A DNA stretch of 64,000 nt from Salvator merianae (taxonomy: Eukaryota; Chordata; Lepidosauria; Squamata; Teiidae). Below the pieces are notes generated by a model. The model was given only the letters and a program-made list of their open reading frames with translations, was not told where the DNA came from and did no database searches. The DNA is taken from contig QVOM02000023.1 in NCBI GenBank assembly GCA_003586115.2, forward strand, positions 2,231,283 to 2,295,282. The letters are read 5' to 3'. The position numbers and the translations under genes are program-made. Shown in pieces: positions 52,055 through 64,000 of this stretch (its first letter is position 1; every line of letters begins with the position of its first letter).

Positions 52055-52250
52055 GCGTCAACTGCGAAACGGAGATCGATGAATGTGAATCGGGCCCTTG
52101 CTGGAACGGCGGCACCTGCCTGGACCACATCGGGTTCTTCACCTGCTCCTGTGTGCCGGGATATGAGGGGATGCAGTGTGAGGTGGACGTGGATGAATGC
52201 CAGAGCCAACCTTGCCTCAACTGGGGCATCTGCCACGATCTTATCAACAG
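52055..52250 (+). CDS. CRB2: CRB2 coding exon 3 (end of EGF6, EGF7, most of EGF8)
   Basis: 196 bases, entering in phase 1 after acceptor ttcttgtaacgaag (a modest polypyrimidine tract) and leaving in phase 2 at caacag|gtgagc. The first residues GVNCE supply the sixth cysteine of EGF6. EGF7 (IDECESGPC...) and the start of EGF8 (VDECQSQPC...CHDLIN) follow, both calcium-binding with O-glucose sites C-x-S-x-P-C. The ECQSQPC and CHDL motifs favour CRB2 over CRB1. In EGF8 the usual N-G-G before cysteine 3 reads N-W-G, an unusual bulky substitution. The phase-2 exit splits EGF8 before its fourth cysteine; the same break appears in the joined reading frame with exon 4. Confidence 0.93.
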
Positions 52251-53930
<1,680 letters not shown>

Positions 53931-54113
53931 GGTATGTAGGGGAACATTGTGAAGAAGATGTGGACGACTGTGCCCCAGCACCCTGCCTCAATGGTGGCCA
54001 ATGCTTCCAACGGTCCAATCAGAGCTACTATGGGCAGCGTCTGGATTTCCCAGGGCAGTTCAGCTACCAAGATGCTGCTGGATTCGTTTGCGAATGCCAG
54101 CCAGGCTTTAACG
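53931..54113 (+). CDS. CRB2: CRB2 coding exon 5 (end of EGF9, expanded EGF10)
   Basis: 183 bases, phase 1 to 1, after acceptor ctcccttttgccag and before donor aacg|gtgagt. It completes EGF9 (YVGEHC) and encodes EGF10, with an insertion between cysteines 3 and 4: [11 protein letters not shown]...[15 protein letters not shown]. This long loop is a hallmark shared by CRB1 and CRB2 at this position. The C-F/L-Q-R-S variant fits CRB2. NQS is a potential N-glycosylation site. EGF10 lacks the O-glucose serine (CAPAPC). Confidence 0.95.
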
Positions 54114-54795
<682 letters not shown>

Positions 54796-55721
54796 TGACT
54801 CACTTTGGGGACCTTTATGCTTGCCGGTAGAAGGAGGCGTGGAAAAATCTCATCTGTTTCTTTCTATAATCCCCGTTCAGATTCAGAACAGAATGACCCA
54901 GATGTCTGTTTCAGACCTGCAGCAGTGTAAATAAGGGTCTGTTTCCAGCGCAGAAAGAGATCACCCCCCCACACTTTTTTGTGCATGAGCCAAAATGTAG
55001 CAGTTGCTGTACTTTGGGCTTCACGGCACAAGGGGGCGGTTACTGCTGATATGTTCCTTGGAATTCTGTCCAAGCCTCTGTTTGCTTTTCCTCCTCAATC
55101 ACCTTCCTATTCCAAAAATAAATGCAAATAGGCTTTTTATTTTGGACTTAATTGTAATAGGTTTTCCTCGCTCATTAAAAGAAAATACTTTGACTTGACA
55201 ATATTCAATTTCATGCACTCATCCAGATACTTCAGCAGCTCCTAATTGTCTTGGTGAGCCGCCAAAGGCAGTTTCCAAAATGTCGTGAGGCTGCCATCTC
55301 CTGGGGAAAGCGAAATCTCCAAAGCTGAAAAAGGCTGGCTTTGCAAAAGGTTCATTGGTTTATTCTGCTTTATGCCAGACACTCACGAGCACCGTGGGCT
55401 TAGAACGTCTTCAGTAGCAGGGCACAGATCCAGTACTGAATTCCACCCAGAGCGCTCCATGGCACAAGCCAAGTGCTCCAGCTGTCCTCCAAGTTCATCC
55501 CTTTTTTTGAGAGGGAAATGGTTTCCCCCTAAGCTGGTTTGCACCCTTCTTGTGCTGGATGGTGCTGTCTGAACCACAGCAACCTACGCCCTGGGAATGA
55601 ATTTGCTCTCTTAGATGACTTGTGGATAAGTACTTCCTAACAGTCGAACAGCGCTCAAGGGGAGAGCAGAATTGCTTGGGTGAGATTTCAGACATAGGAG
55701 GCTGTGGAAGGCAAATATGGT

Positions 55722-56492
55722 TTACAGAGTGCAGCAGCTGTGAAAAAGGCAAATTCAATGTAAGGAGTAATAAGGAAGGGAATAGAAAACAAGTTGGCAA
55801 GTGTCATGTGCCTCTTTAAAAATCTATGGTGAGGCCACACTTGGAATATTGTGTACAATTCTGGTCACCTCACCTCAGGAAGGATATTGTGGAACTGGAG
55901 AAGGTGCAGAAAAGGGCAACCAGAATGATCAAGGGGCTGGACCACCTTCCTTATGAAATCAGGCTACAATGCCTTGGCCTCTTCAGCCTTGAAAGATGGG
56001 GTTTAAGAGGGGCCTGAATGAAGTATATAAAATCATGCACAGTATGGATAAGGTGGACAGAGAGAAATTCTTTTCTCTGTCACACAACACTAGGACCAAG
56101 GGGCACTCTTTGAAGCTGATAGGCAGGAGAGTTAGCACTGACAAGGGGAAGTATTTTTTTTCACCCAGAGGGCCACCGGTCTATGGAATTTATAACCAGA
56201 AGAGTTGGTGACAGCCATCAGCCTGGATAGCTTCAAGAAAGGATTGGACGGATTCATGGAGGTCAGGTGTATCAGTGGCTACTAGGATGGATGCCTAGGT
56301 ACTGCCTCCAGGGTGGAGAGACAGGCAGGATGTCTGTAAAACCATTTGCAGGGAGTGAAGAACAGGCAAAGGTTTTGCCTTTCATTCTGCTTGAGGATTC
56401 CCAGAAGCAAGTGGTGGGCCACTGTGTGAAACAGGATGCTGGACTAGATGGGCTGTGGCCTGATCCAGCCGGGTTCCTCTTATGTTCTTATG
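55722..56492 (+). mobile_element. L2-like LINE in CRB2 intron 6
   Basis: Encodes [20 protein letters not shown] and [23 protein letters not shown] in two frames, then the 3' end tcctcttatgttcttatga. Sense to CRB2. Confidence 0.8.
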
Positions 56493-56749
56493 ATGGTTTT
56501 TTTAAAATGTAGGTCCACCTCATATTCTCTTGACATACCTACTCACAGCAACACCTGTACCCCTGCCCCACATTGCTCATGTGACAGAACAAATAGGATT
56601 TTCTCTTTCCAGAAGAGATTATCCCTGTGTAGGAAGAAGGCCCTATATAAGCTCAGCTCCTGGGATACAGAACCAATGAGCAAAACAAGGAAAGGACTGC
56701 ATCTGTTCTGACGCTTAAGTAATACCGCGCATGCAAGACAGGAGTTGCA

Positions 56750-56836
56750 AACTGTAGCCCTCCAGATGTTCTGGACTTGGCTTGCTGGGAGTGAAATCCT
56801 GGAAGCTGCAATTTGGGAACACCTGGAACACCCCTG
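56750..56836. mobile_element. Foldback MITE fragment
   Basis: gcaaactgtagccctccagatgt and tttgggaacacctgg are diverged parts of the 26231 family. Confidence 0.4.
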
Positions 56837-58077
56837 CCGTAAGAGAAAGAGGAGATGCAGAGCGTGCAAAATGAAACATCGCCCTCCCCAGGGCTCTGCA
56901 GAACAGAAAGGCGGCCAAAACACATTGCATGCACGGTCCAAGACTGCTGTAAAGATGACACCAAGCTGTTGTTTCTGTCTACTGTGTGAATGTATACGCC
57001 CAGACCCAGGGTCGGTTCTGGCGCAGGTGCTTTTCTAATGTATGCCGTAGCAGTGTGAGAACCATCACTGCTTAGTGTAGTGAAAATGGCAGTTTTTTCC
57101 CCGGAGAATTCCCTAGCGCTACACAGGATGTGGCAACCAGCCCCACCCAAGCGGGACAAATTTATTGTGGCAATAAAGATATTTGTAAGCTAACTGGAGC
57201 CGCAATTTAGGCTCACAGACATCACCGTGGCTTTACTTGTGCTAGTCCCATTCTGGGGTGCTGTGCCCCTCTGTCTCGGGTGTGGTACACAGGCCAGGAT
57301 GGTGGCATGAGCGGCACGTCACCTGCTTGCCCAAGGTGCTTACGGAGCAGCGTGTGGCGCTCCGGCTCCACGGACCAGCCACGGGAAAGCCACATCAGCA
57401 GTGGGCTTGCCCTGGCGTCCAGCCTCTGGGGTCCTCTGTGGGGACCCTGAGGTCGGGCTGGAGGCAACATGGGTCTGATCAGACAGGACTTTCCTTGCAC
57501 ACGTGTTGCAGCACTGGGTAGGATTCCAAACCTTCATGTTACGGACCACTGCTCAGCCCTTCTCTGTCTTCAGGAATCATTTCTAAGACAAGATAAGGGA
57601 ACAGAAGATAAAGTGGTGATGAAATACATTTTCCAGAGCACTAGCGGTAGCTTCCACAGGGACACAGTCGCCCCGTATGTGAACCTGTGGGCATGAGTGC
57701 TAAATAATTTATGTGGATGCTGAAAATAAAGGGATTGCAACAAAAGCTGAATATACAATGCCGTTCGTATTTCAGCTCTGTCTGTGTGTCTGTCTGTCTT
57801 GGTCCTTGCAACAGATCCTTTTTTCCGCCACGAAGAGTTTTTGGCAATCAGCTTCTAACATTCCAACACCTCAGGCTTACCTTGTATCCGGCCGTGTACT
57901 TGACTGTAGTTTTGCCACTGGCATGAGGCTGCCTCTCTTGGACCTTATATGGGGTTGGGGGGCTCTTTCCGACGGGGCCAGGCTGCAAGTAGCAGGTTGG
58001 GGGGGGGGGTCGCGTTCAGCAAGATCGGCGAGCAGCGTGCGAGTTTGCGGAGGAGCAAAGCTGGCAGAGAAATAATA

Positions 58078-58216
58078 GCAATTAATCTCTCCTGCTTTGT
58101 CAATTAATCCCAGTCTGGGCCTGCTGAGTAAACAGCTTATTACTTCACATTAGGATCACAAAGCAACTTCGCAGCGTTTCCCATAACATTCCTGTTATGC
58201 ATTTGGTGATTAATAC
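58078..58216. promoter_or_regulatory. Homeodomain-site-rich block, candidate enhancer
   Basis: Unique-looking AT-rich sequence with caattaatc (58079), caattaatcc (58101-58110, including TAATCC), a ttatgcat octamer-like site and gattaata. It lies 2.2 kb upstream of the candidate internal promoter, between repeats. It is called only from motif density. Confidence 0.25.
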
Positions 58217-58496
58217 GGCTGCGTCCCCTTTGATGTCTTATGGGCTTTATGTAACGTAAGCTCTCTCTCTCTCTTTTTGTTGTGGGGTGGGGGGTTCTCG
58301 CTTTATAGATTTTTGTAGATTTATTCTGTGTTACTTTGGTTTTTCTTCACCACTCTGAGGGCTTGGTGAAGGGTGGTATAAAAATGGTTTAAAATAATTA
58401 AGTTCCGTGGCTGCTCCGATCTCCTGTGAACTGGGGATTTAGAACTTCTTGTGCGGAAAGACAACTGGCAAGTCTGATCTGGCAGACAGTGGTGGC

Positions 58497-58578
58497 CCGT
58501 GGCTTTAAGGGCAGGTGTTTGGAACCTGTGGGAAGGGGGTGATCGCTGTTTGTGGGGCCTCCGTACTGTCGCAACTGC
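58497..58578. mobile_element. hAT-type foldback MITE, half element
   Basis: One arm only (cagtggtggcccgtggcttt to tccgtactgtcgcaactgcc); the palindrome breaks at its centre. Confidence 0.7.
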
Positions 58579-58704
58579 CTTTAACCCGTGCAGTTCTTGC
58601 TTGGCACTCAACAGTTCAGGAGGATTTGGATAAGGGATAGACTCAGCAGGATTTGTTTGCCTCCTAACAGTTGTTCTCTACCTGCATCGGAAATGGATTT
58701 CCCT

Positions 58705-58860
58705 CAAGTGAGGCTGCAGGATCAGGCCCAAGCCAGTGAGGTATGGGCTGTGATCTGTAAGGTCGGGGTTCAAATCCTCACCCAGTCATGAAGTTAAGTA
58801 GGAAATCTCAGACCAGCTGTTGATCCTCAGTCTAGCCTGATGCACAGTGTGACTGGCTGT
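58705..58860 (+). mobile_element. tRNA-derived SINE fragment
   Basis: Contains a B-box-like ggggttcaaatcctcaccc followed by a SINE body ending near tagcctgatgcac. Truncated. Confidence 0.5.
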
Positions 58861-59288
58861 AGTTCTGACTTCTCTTGTTGGTATTCGGCGCACTTCCTTT
58901 GTTCCAAATATGAAGGATAGTAATTTCCTTGGCATCCTGTGGCTGAGCTCACCTGCCTGAGTCTCCAGGAACTGTCCGCACTTTGTTTGTCATGGGCTGG
59001 TTGTTGGTTGCTTAGAGCTGACAGCAATAGTGTCGCAGAATTTGGAGCTAGAAGGGTCCATGTGGACCACCTGCGCCAATCCATGCTGGTAGGGATTTGG
59101 CTAAGTCTGTTTGGCTAGGGGTTCATGTTGGATGGTGCTCTTTTCACGCACCATCCAGCTCTAGAGACTTCAAGAGCAACAAACTTCTCTTCAGGCAGGA
59201 ACTGGGAAGAACAGAATGGAAAGAGAGGAATGTTTTCATGCTAACAAGTAGCAGAGTCACATGGACATATATTTACCAAAAGAAAAGA

Positions 59289-59741
59289 TCATAGAATCAC
59301 AGAGTTGAAAGGGACCTCCAGGTCTTCTAGTCCAACCCCCTGCTCCATGCAGGATCCACTAAACCATCCCAGACAGGTGTCTGTCCAGCCTCTCCTTGAA
59401 GGCCTCCAGTGAAGGAGAGCTCAGCAACCCCAGGGCAACCTGTTCCAGTAACTGATCGCCCTTATTGTCAGAAAGTTTCTTCTAATATCTTGCTTGCATC
59501 TCCTCCCTTGAAGTTTCATCCCGTTGTTTCTAGTCCTTCCTTCTTGTGCAACTGAGAATAGGGCCAATCCTTCTGCACTGTGACAGCCCTTCAGATCCCT
59601 GAAAACAGCTATCATGTCTCCTCTCAGTCTTCTCTTCTGCAGGCCAAACATTCCTAGATCCTTTAACCATTCCTTGTAGGACATGGTTTGCAGACCACTC
59701 ACCATTTTGGCAGTCTTCCTCTGAACCTGCTCCAGTTTCTC
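59289..59741 (-). mobile_element. CR1 LINE 3' fragment in CRB2 intron 6
   Basis: Antisense CR1 end; the translated minus strand gives MVSGLQTMSYKEWLKDLGMFGLQKRRLRGDMIAV-type sequence. It is antisense to CRB2 and lies about 0.6 kb upstream of the candidate internal promoter. Confidence 0.85.
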
Positions 59742-60330
59742 AAAATGTTTGCAAGCTTTTAAAAATACCTTTTTCCCTTAGTATCTTCCCTTAGGCCAGG
59801 ACATTGTTTTTATTCAAAGCAAGCTCCAGTCTAAACAGGCATTTCTAGAGAAGTGAACATACTTTCCTTCTCTGTGTTGAATCTCTGATGCCAAACATTC
59901 CACAGATTCGCTTCGTCCGCTGCTTGTCTTGTGGCGATGTCTGCTTTAACGGAGACCCTGGGCGTGAAGGGAGCCCTCCTGGTTATCTTCCCTTTATGGC
60001 TGATGATTATCCACAGAGTTGCCTCTTGTTTCCCCAGAGGAAGGTGTGTTTCGGAGGCCACCCCACGCGGAACCCTCCTTGAAGCAGACAGGATGCTGGA
60101 GGAGTTTGTGAGATTCCTGAAAAACAACTTCAGTCTCCTGACTGAATTCAGGGGTGCCCGTGTGCCTGGCCCCCAAAAGTGGGTCCTCAATCCCTTCACG
60201 GCAGTGACTTTAAAAGAAGAGAATCCTTACCAGGAAAAGCGAAGAGGTGTCAGACTAACAGGCACTCCTTCACACCACCAGCTCCCCCCCACCCAGCGCG
60301 TACACAGGAGGTCGTACGCAAACATTCCTG

Positions 60331-60440
60331 TCAGCAGTGATACGAGCCAGCTGGAGAGGTTTAGCGCTGAGATGGATTAGATCTCGCTGCAGCAGCGCCA
60401 CCGGCTTTATATTGGCTGGCTTCATCTTCAATCCCCTTTT
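60331..60440 (+). promoter_or_regulatory. Candidate internal promoter in CRB2 intron 6
   Basis: Upstream of the candidate first exon are a TCAGCA half-MARE (NRL/MAF type) at 60331-60336, a GGATTA site (CRX/OTX type) at 60375-60380, a TATA-like TTTATATT at 60407-60414 overlapping an inverted CCAAT (ATTGG, 60412-60416), and an initiator-like tcAatcc around 60431. The surrounding 60260-60560 is richer in CpG than the flanking intron. NRL and CRX sites near a TATA box are typical of photoreceptor promoters. Single short motifs are common by chance, and TATA-to-initiator spacing (24 bases) is slightly short. Confidence 0.35.
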
Positions 60441-60524
60441 GCCTGCCTGGCACCTAGGAGCACGCACACGGCCGCTCCAGCCCAGCAGAACACGGTCCCG
60501 TCTTGGCTCCCGGGAGCCTCACCC

Positions 60525-60548
60525 ATGTCGGCCGGAGAGCAGCCATGA
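60525..60548 (+). other. Upstream ORF overlapping the candidate start codon
   Basis: ATG at 60525 opens a seven-codon ORF (MSAGEQP) whose TGA overlaps the 60545 ATG as ATGA. If the transcript exists, this arrangement could tune initiation by termination-reinitiation. Confidence 0.3.
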
Positions 60549-60596
60549 ACTCTGTGCTGGTCGGTGTCCTCATGGGTGGAATTTATCTCCTCGCAG
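60545..60596 (+). CDS. Candidate alternative first exon of CRB2 (signal peptide)
   Basis: An ATG at 60545 (context agccATGa, G at -3 absent but A/G-rich start) opens 17 codons plus one base, MNSVLVGVLMGGIYLLA, ending at donor gcag|gtaata. The peptide is almost entirely hydrophobic and small-residue, like a signal peptide. The exon ends in phase 1, the phase used at both ends of most CRB2 EGF exons, so it could splice into the next CRB2 exon. It lies 5.9 kb inside intron 6. In CRB1 the photoreceptor isoform CRB1-B starts from its own first exon in the equivalent intron. Visible here: ATG, hydrophobic ORF, donor and phase. Inferred: that it is transcribed and joined to CRB2. Alternatives are a separate small gene or chance. 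No repeat family was recognised over it. Confidence 0.4.
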
Positions 60597-60870
60597 GTAA
60601 TAAGAATGCCGGCCGCAGGTTTTATCCTCTCTGGGTGGGGGCAGATGGGCAGGATGGGGGGTGGGTGTGGGGGTGGCAGGGGGGCCGTACCAATGCGTGG
60701 AGGGAGATCTCCGTGCGCATTTCCGGCCATTGCTCTTACAGTGGGAAGGTTTTGCTTTGCCTCCATTGCGTGCGTACCTGCGTGTGGCTGCGCTTTTGCG
60801 TTCCTCACGTGCTGCTTCTCGTGGGGTGGGGTAAGGTGGGGTGAATCCCTTTTTCCTTCTCCCGCTGCAG

Positions 60871-60962
60871 TCTATGGAAGCACTGAAACCACTCCCCAGA
60901 GGAGCAGGGCTCTCTTTGCCAAGGGGGACCCTGCGACTGCTGCTCCTCCCTGGGGTCCCTGA
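60871..60962 (+). other. Possible second exon after 60596 (short-peptide end)
   Basis: A strong acceptor (cctttttccttctcccgctgcag) precedes 60871. Joined in phase 1 to the 60545 exon, it continues for 30 codons (VYGSTETTPQ...PPWGP) to a TGA at 60960-60962, a 47-residue secreted product. No known domain is recognised. It may equally be an unused intronic acceptor. Confidence 0.2.
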
Positions 60963-61233
60963 GACCCATAGGACATGCAAGGGTAGGGACATGCCACCAG
61001 GAGGACATCACTGCTAATTCCCCTGCTTTCCATCCAGCAGATAATAGCAGGCCACGTGGAGGGGATTTCCGTGGGTTTGCAGGGGCCGCGCACCAAGGCA
61101 CCTTCCCTCCAGCCTGTGGCGTTCAGGTGGCTGAGTTTGAAAGAGTGCAGGACCAGGGTCATTCTTGCTGCACAACTGGTATCCGCAGGGATGGCAGGGG
61201 AGGGGAGAGGCTTTGAATGGAAGCACTGACCCT

Positions 61234-61261
61234 CACCCCCCACCCCACCCCACCCCACCCC
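61234..61261. repeat. CCCCA pentanucleotide repeat
   Basis: About five units in CRB2 intron 6. The G-rich complement has four or more G-runs and could form a quadruplex. Confidence 0.9.
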
Positions 61262-62470
61262 AGGACCACGGTTTGATCCTCAGCAGATCAGCATCAGGTT
61301 TGGCGCCATGTAGATGAAGCTGTCACCGCATCAGACCTCAGTTTGGAAAGCATCCCTCACAACTGGCCACTGGAGAAGACGAAGCACAGAGAAGGCTACT
61401 GGCCTCCTTGGCTAAAAGCAACGGAGAAGTGTGGTTTCACCCCTAGTTGCTTTCCGGCACTGCAAAAACTGTCTGCTGAGACCCCAACAGTAGGCTGGGC
61501 TACAGGAAGGCTACTGGTTGTTCGCACCTTGCCCGTGCTTTATTCCCCAATGGCAAAGCAGGGGGCCTTCAACTAGACAGCTTTTCTGACCTTGTTTGCT
61601 TTCCCCCCCCTCTGCAACACTGTAAGCGTCCCTGTGGTTTTAGGAAGTAAACAAAGTGAAATTAAATTCCTAATCCCAATGCTTAGGATTCGGAAGCACT
61701 TTCAGTGACAGTCGGCAGGGCACAGGGCCGGGATAAAGCTGAGTTTTCACACGGGGAACTGTTTTTAGAAAAGGTCTAAGGCACGGCATTTCGACAGAAG
61801 AGAAGTCATTTTGCTTTCTCTGAGCACTGACTCGAAGGGGAATCACTGGCACCCCCCACGTGGGAGGGGGGCAGAGTGTGGGCTATTTCCTGGCACATAC
61901 CAGCCGACTTCATCCCCCCGTGCTGCAGAGGCCTAAAGCGAAATCTTGTTATTTCCGGAAAAGGGGGAGGGAGGCCGCGTTCCTAAGTTTTGCAGTAAAT
62001 GAAGATGAAAATGCTGCAGGACCACTAAGGCCTCGTCCTCCCCCAAACTGAGGCATGTAAGATATGGAGCGACCTGGGGCCTTTGCAGAGGGTTTTGCGC
62101 AAACCAGTAAGTGGATTGATAGGGTTCCCGCCTCTTAGGGGAAGGGCCCTTGCTGCTGCTGCTGTCGAGGGGGAATTTTTGCTCCCTCCTCCCTCGTTTC
62201 ATGAACGGCTGATTGCGGATCGGGGCTGGCACGGAATACTGAGGGCTCAGAAACATCCAGAGGGGCACATGTGGAGGCCCCCATTGTGGGTGATGCTGCG
62301 TACGGTGTTGCGTCGCACAGAACAGGCAGCTGATGAGCAGGGCCAGGACATCTTTCACAAAGGGGCTCCGACAGTGTCTCCCCATGGCTGATCTGCTCTG
62401 GGGACCTGACATGAAAAGACACCTGCCTTTGGAGGTTGGCTTCACCATAGCTGTCTCCATCAGTAATTTC

Positions 62471-62731
62471 AAGCTTTAAGAACAGAGTGGACAGACTGAC
62501 AGAGGTCAGGTGTATCCATGGCTATTAGAATGGATGCCCAGGTACTGCCTCCAGGGTGGAGAGACAGGCAGGACCCTCCAAAGGCAGGGAGCGGAGAGCA
62601 GGTGAAGGTTTTGCCTTCGTCTTCTGCTTGAGATGCCCACAAGCCATTGGTGCGTCAATGGGTGAGAAGGGATGCTGGGCTAGATCAGGGCTGCGGCCTG
62701 ATCCAGCAGGGCCCCACCTATGTTCCTTTGT
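62471..62731 (+). mobile_element. L2-like LINE 3' end
   Basis: Has the aggtcaggtgtatccatggc ... tgatccagcagggccccacctatgtt signature, diverged at both ends. Confidence 0.7.
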
Positions 62732-64000
62732 TAAATTTCTTGAGTAACTCCAAGCAAAATCTTTGCAAGCTTCAGCCTTTGAAGTGAACAGGCAGCTCTG
62801 TGAAAAGACATGCGCTTCAATTTTCGGAGTGTGCCCATCTTCAGGCCGCAGTAGATAAGAGTCGGCCCGTGCCACCTAAATGGAAGGTGGCCGTTTCAGA
62901 ACAGTCATGGTTGAGTTGTTGCCTCAGTGGGTGTTGGCGCTAGAGTGGGAAGAAAACGGAGGGCAAAGCGCCTTTCTAAATAATCTGGAGCCGCTCTGCA
63001 CTTTCTGTTTGGGGACTGGTGTCTGGGTGCTGCAGGATGAGCCCTTGCCTGGGCAAAGCAGCTCCTCCTTGGAATCTGAGGAGGTGGGTCAGAGTGAGGG
63101 CTAGCTATGTGCAGCATCAGGCCTGTTGCAGCTTCCTCTGCTCCCAATGGGTAAACAATCAGTTATTCAGCATTGCACTTTGTACACACACCCTTTTATG
63201 CGTACGAAAAGACAAGCTGTACCTGCAAGCAGAACCATGTTCCTTACTGCCAGTGTCTCGCATTTTTAGGCCACTCCTGGACATACACACCTGGATGGTT
63301 TTCCCCTTGCAAAAAGCTCCTTTTTGCCTATCTTCCCACAGCGCCGCAGGCAGTTCAGGGGCAGCAGGGGCAGCGTAGCCGACACTAGTGGCCAAAGCTT
63401 GCTGTGATCCACAGCAGCGACTCTTCTCTGCCACTCCAAGCAAACAGGGCAGGAATCAAAACAGCCCACCTCCCAGCGGAAATCTTCTTACTTAATTAGC
63501 CACCAGTACGGAGGCTGCCTGAGAACCTTGAGGATTAATTTGTTGTTCAGCGCAACGCAATGCCCCAGAGTCAACATCTAGGAACCCAAGCTGCACCAGA
63601 CAGACTGTTAGCCCTGACACGTGCCTGACGGGGAGAGGGTTCGCTGGGGGTGGGAGGGGGGCTCTGGTCCCTGGCTAGGTCCCTCCTGCCTTCATGCTGG
63701 AGTTGAAATGCTGGGCTCTGTCCTCGCTCTCTTCTGCTCTGCGTTTGTGCTGGTACAGCAGGACACCTGTGGACGGCCACAGACTGTGGCTTCCAAAATA
63801 CCTGCTTGGTGGCACTGGCACGCACGCAGGGCCATCAGATGGCATGATGACACTGCTGTCTGGAAACCGGACCGCTGAAGGTCTGAAAGGTGCTGTGGAA
63901 AGGAAATTCTCACCTTCCTCTTCACTCAGCCAAATGTTTTTTATGCTAAGTAATCTCCACCGCCTCTTCCGTCCCTGGAGTAGAGAGTGCAGCCCAGGGA

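Noticed and set aside
59888..60082. Cysteine-containing ORF (CLSCGDVCFNGDPG) as an EGF exon
   Set aside because: Cysteine spacing does not fit EGF and there are no matching phase-1 splice sites.
63708..63878. Signal-peptide-like ORF (MLGSVLALFCSAFVLV)
   Set aside because: Nearest donor-like gtacag gives phase 0, no promoter elements are seen, and the continuing ORF has no domain.

Overview
This is vertebrate nuclear DNA. Genes are split by long introns, coding density is very low, and microsatellites and retroelements are everywhere. The repeats (CR1 and L2-like LINEs, a 5'-truncated L1, a BovB/RTE remnant, tRNA-derived SINEs ending in 'gcggcgtataaaa', foldback hAT elements) point to a non-avian reptile, most likely a squamate such as a lizard or gecko. 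The species cannot be read from the sequence alone.

The one gene that can be identified is the 5' half of CRB2 (Crumbs homolog 2), on the + strand. Six coding exons join in frame: exon 1 (34038-34086, signal peptide), exon 2 (48012-48704, five and most of a sixth EGF module), exon 3 (52055-52250), exon 4 (53140-53279), exon 5 (53931-54113) and exon 6 (54560-54673). Together they encode a signal peptide and eleven EGF-like modules; the last lacks only its final cysteine, which the next exon must supply. The exons for laminin-G domains, later EGFs, transmembrane helix and the cytoplasmic FERM/PDZ-binding tail are not seen and should lie beyond base 64000. CRB2 is an apical polarity protein of epithelia, neuroepithelium, photoreceptors and podocytes.

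Positions 1-34000 hold no recognisable gene. They are intergenic DNA with LINE/SINE/MITE insertions and one promoter-like cluster near 12.0 kb. The 13.9-kb intron 1 carries two full-length hAT foldback elements, a perfect 31-bp hairpin, a TATA box at 44.64 kb and a run of L2-like LINE copies.

The most interesting region is intron 6 (54674 to beyond the window). At 60331-60596 there is a compact promoter-like block followed by a small exon: NRL-like and CRX/OTX-like motifs, a TATA-like box, then a signal-peptide ORF ending in a phase-1 splice donor. It sits after the N-terminal EGF exons and before the expected laminin-G exon. This is the position of the alternative first exon of the photoreceptor isoform CRB1-B in the paralog CRB1. 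It could therefore be an undescribed short-isoform promoter of CRB2. This is inference and needs RNA evidence.
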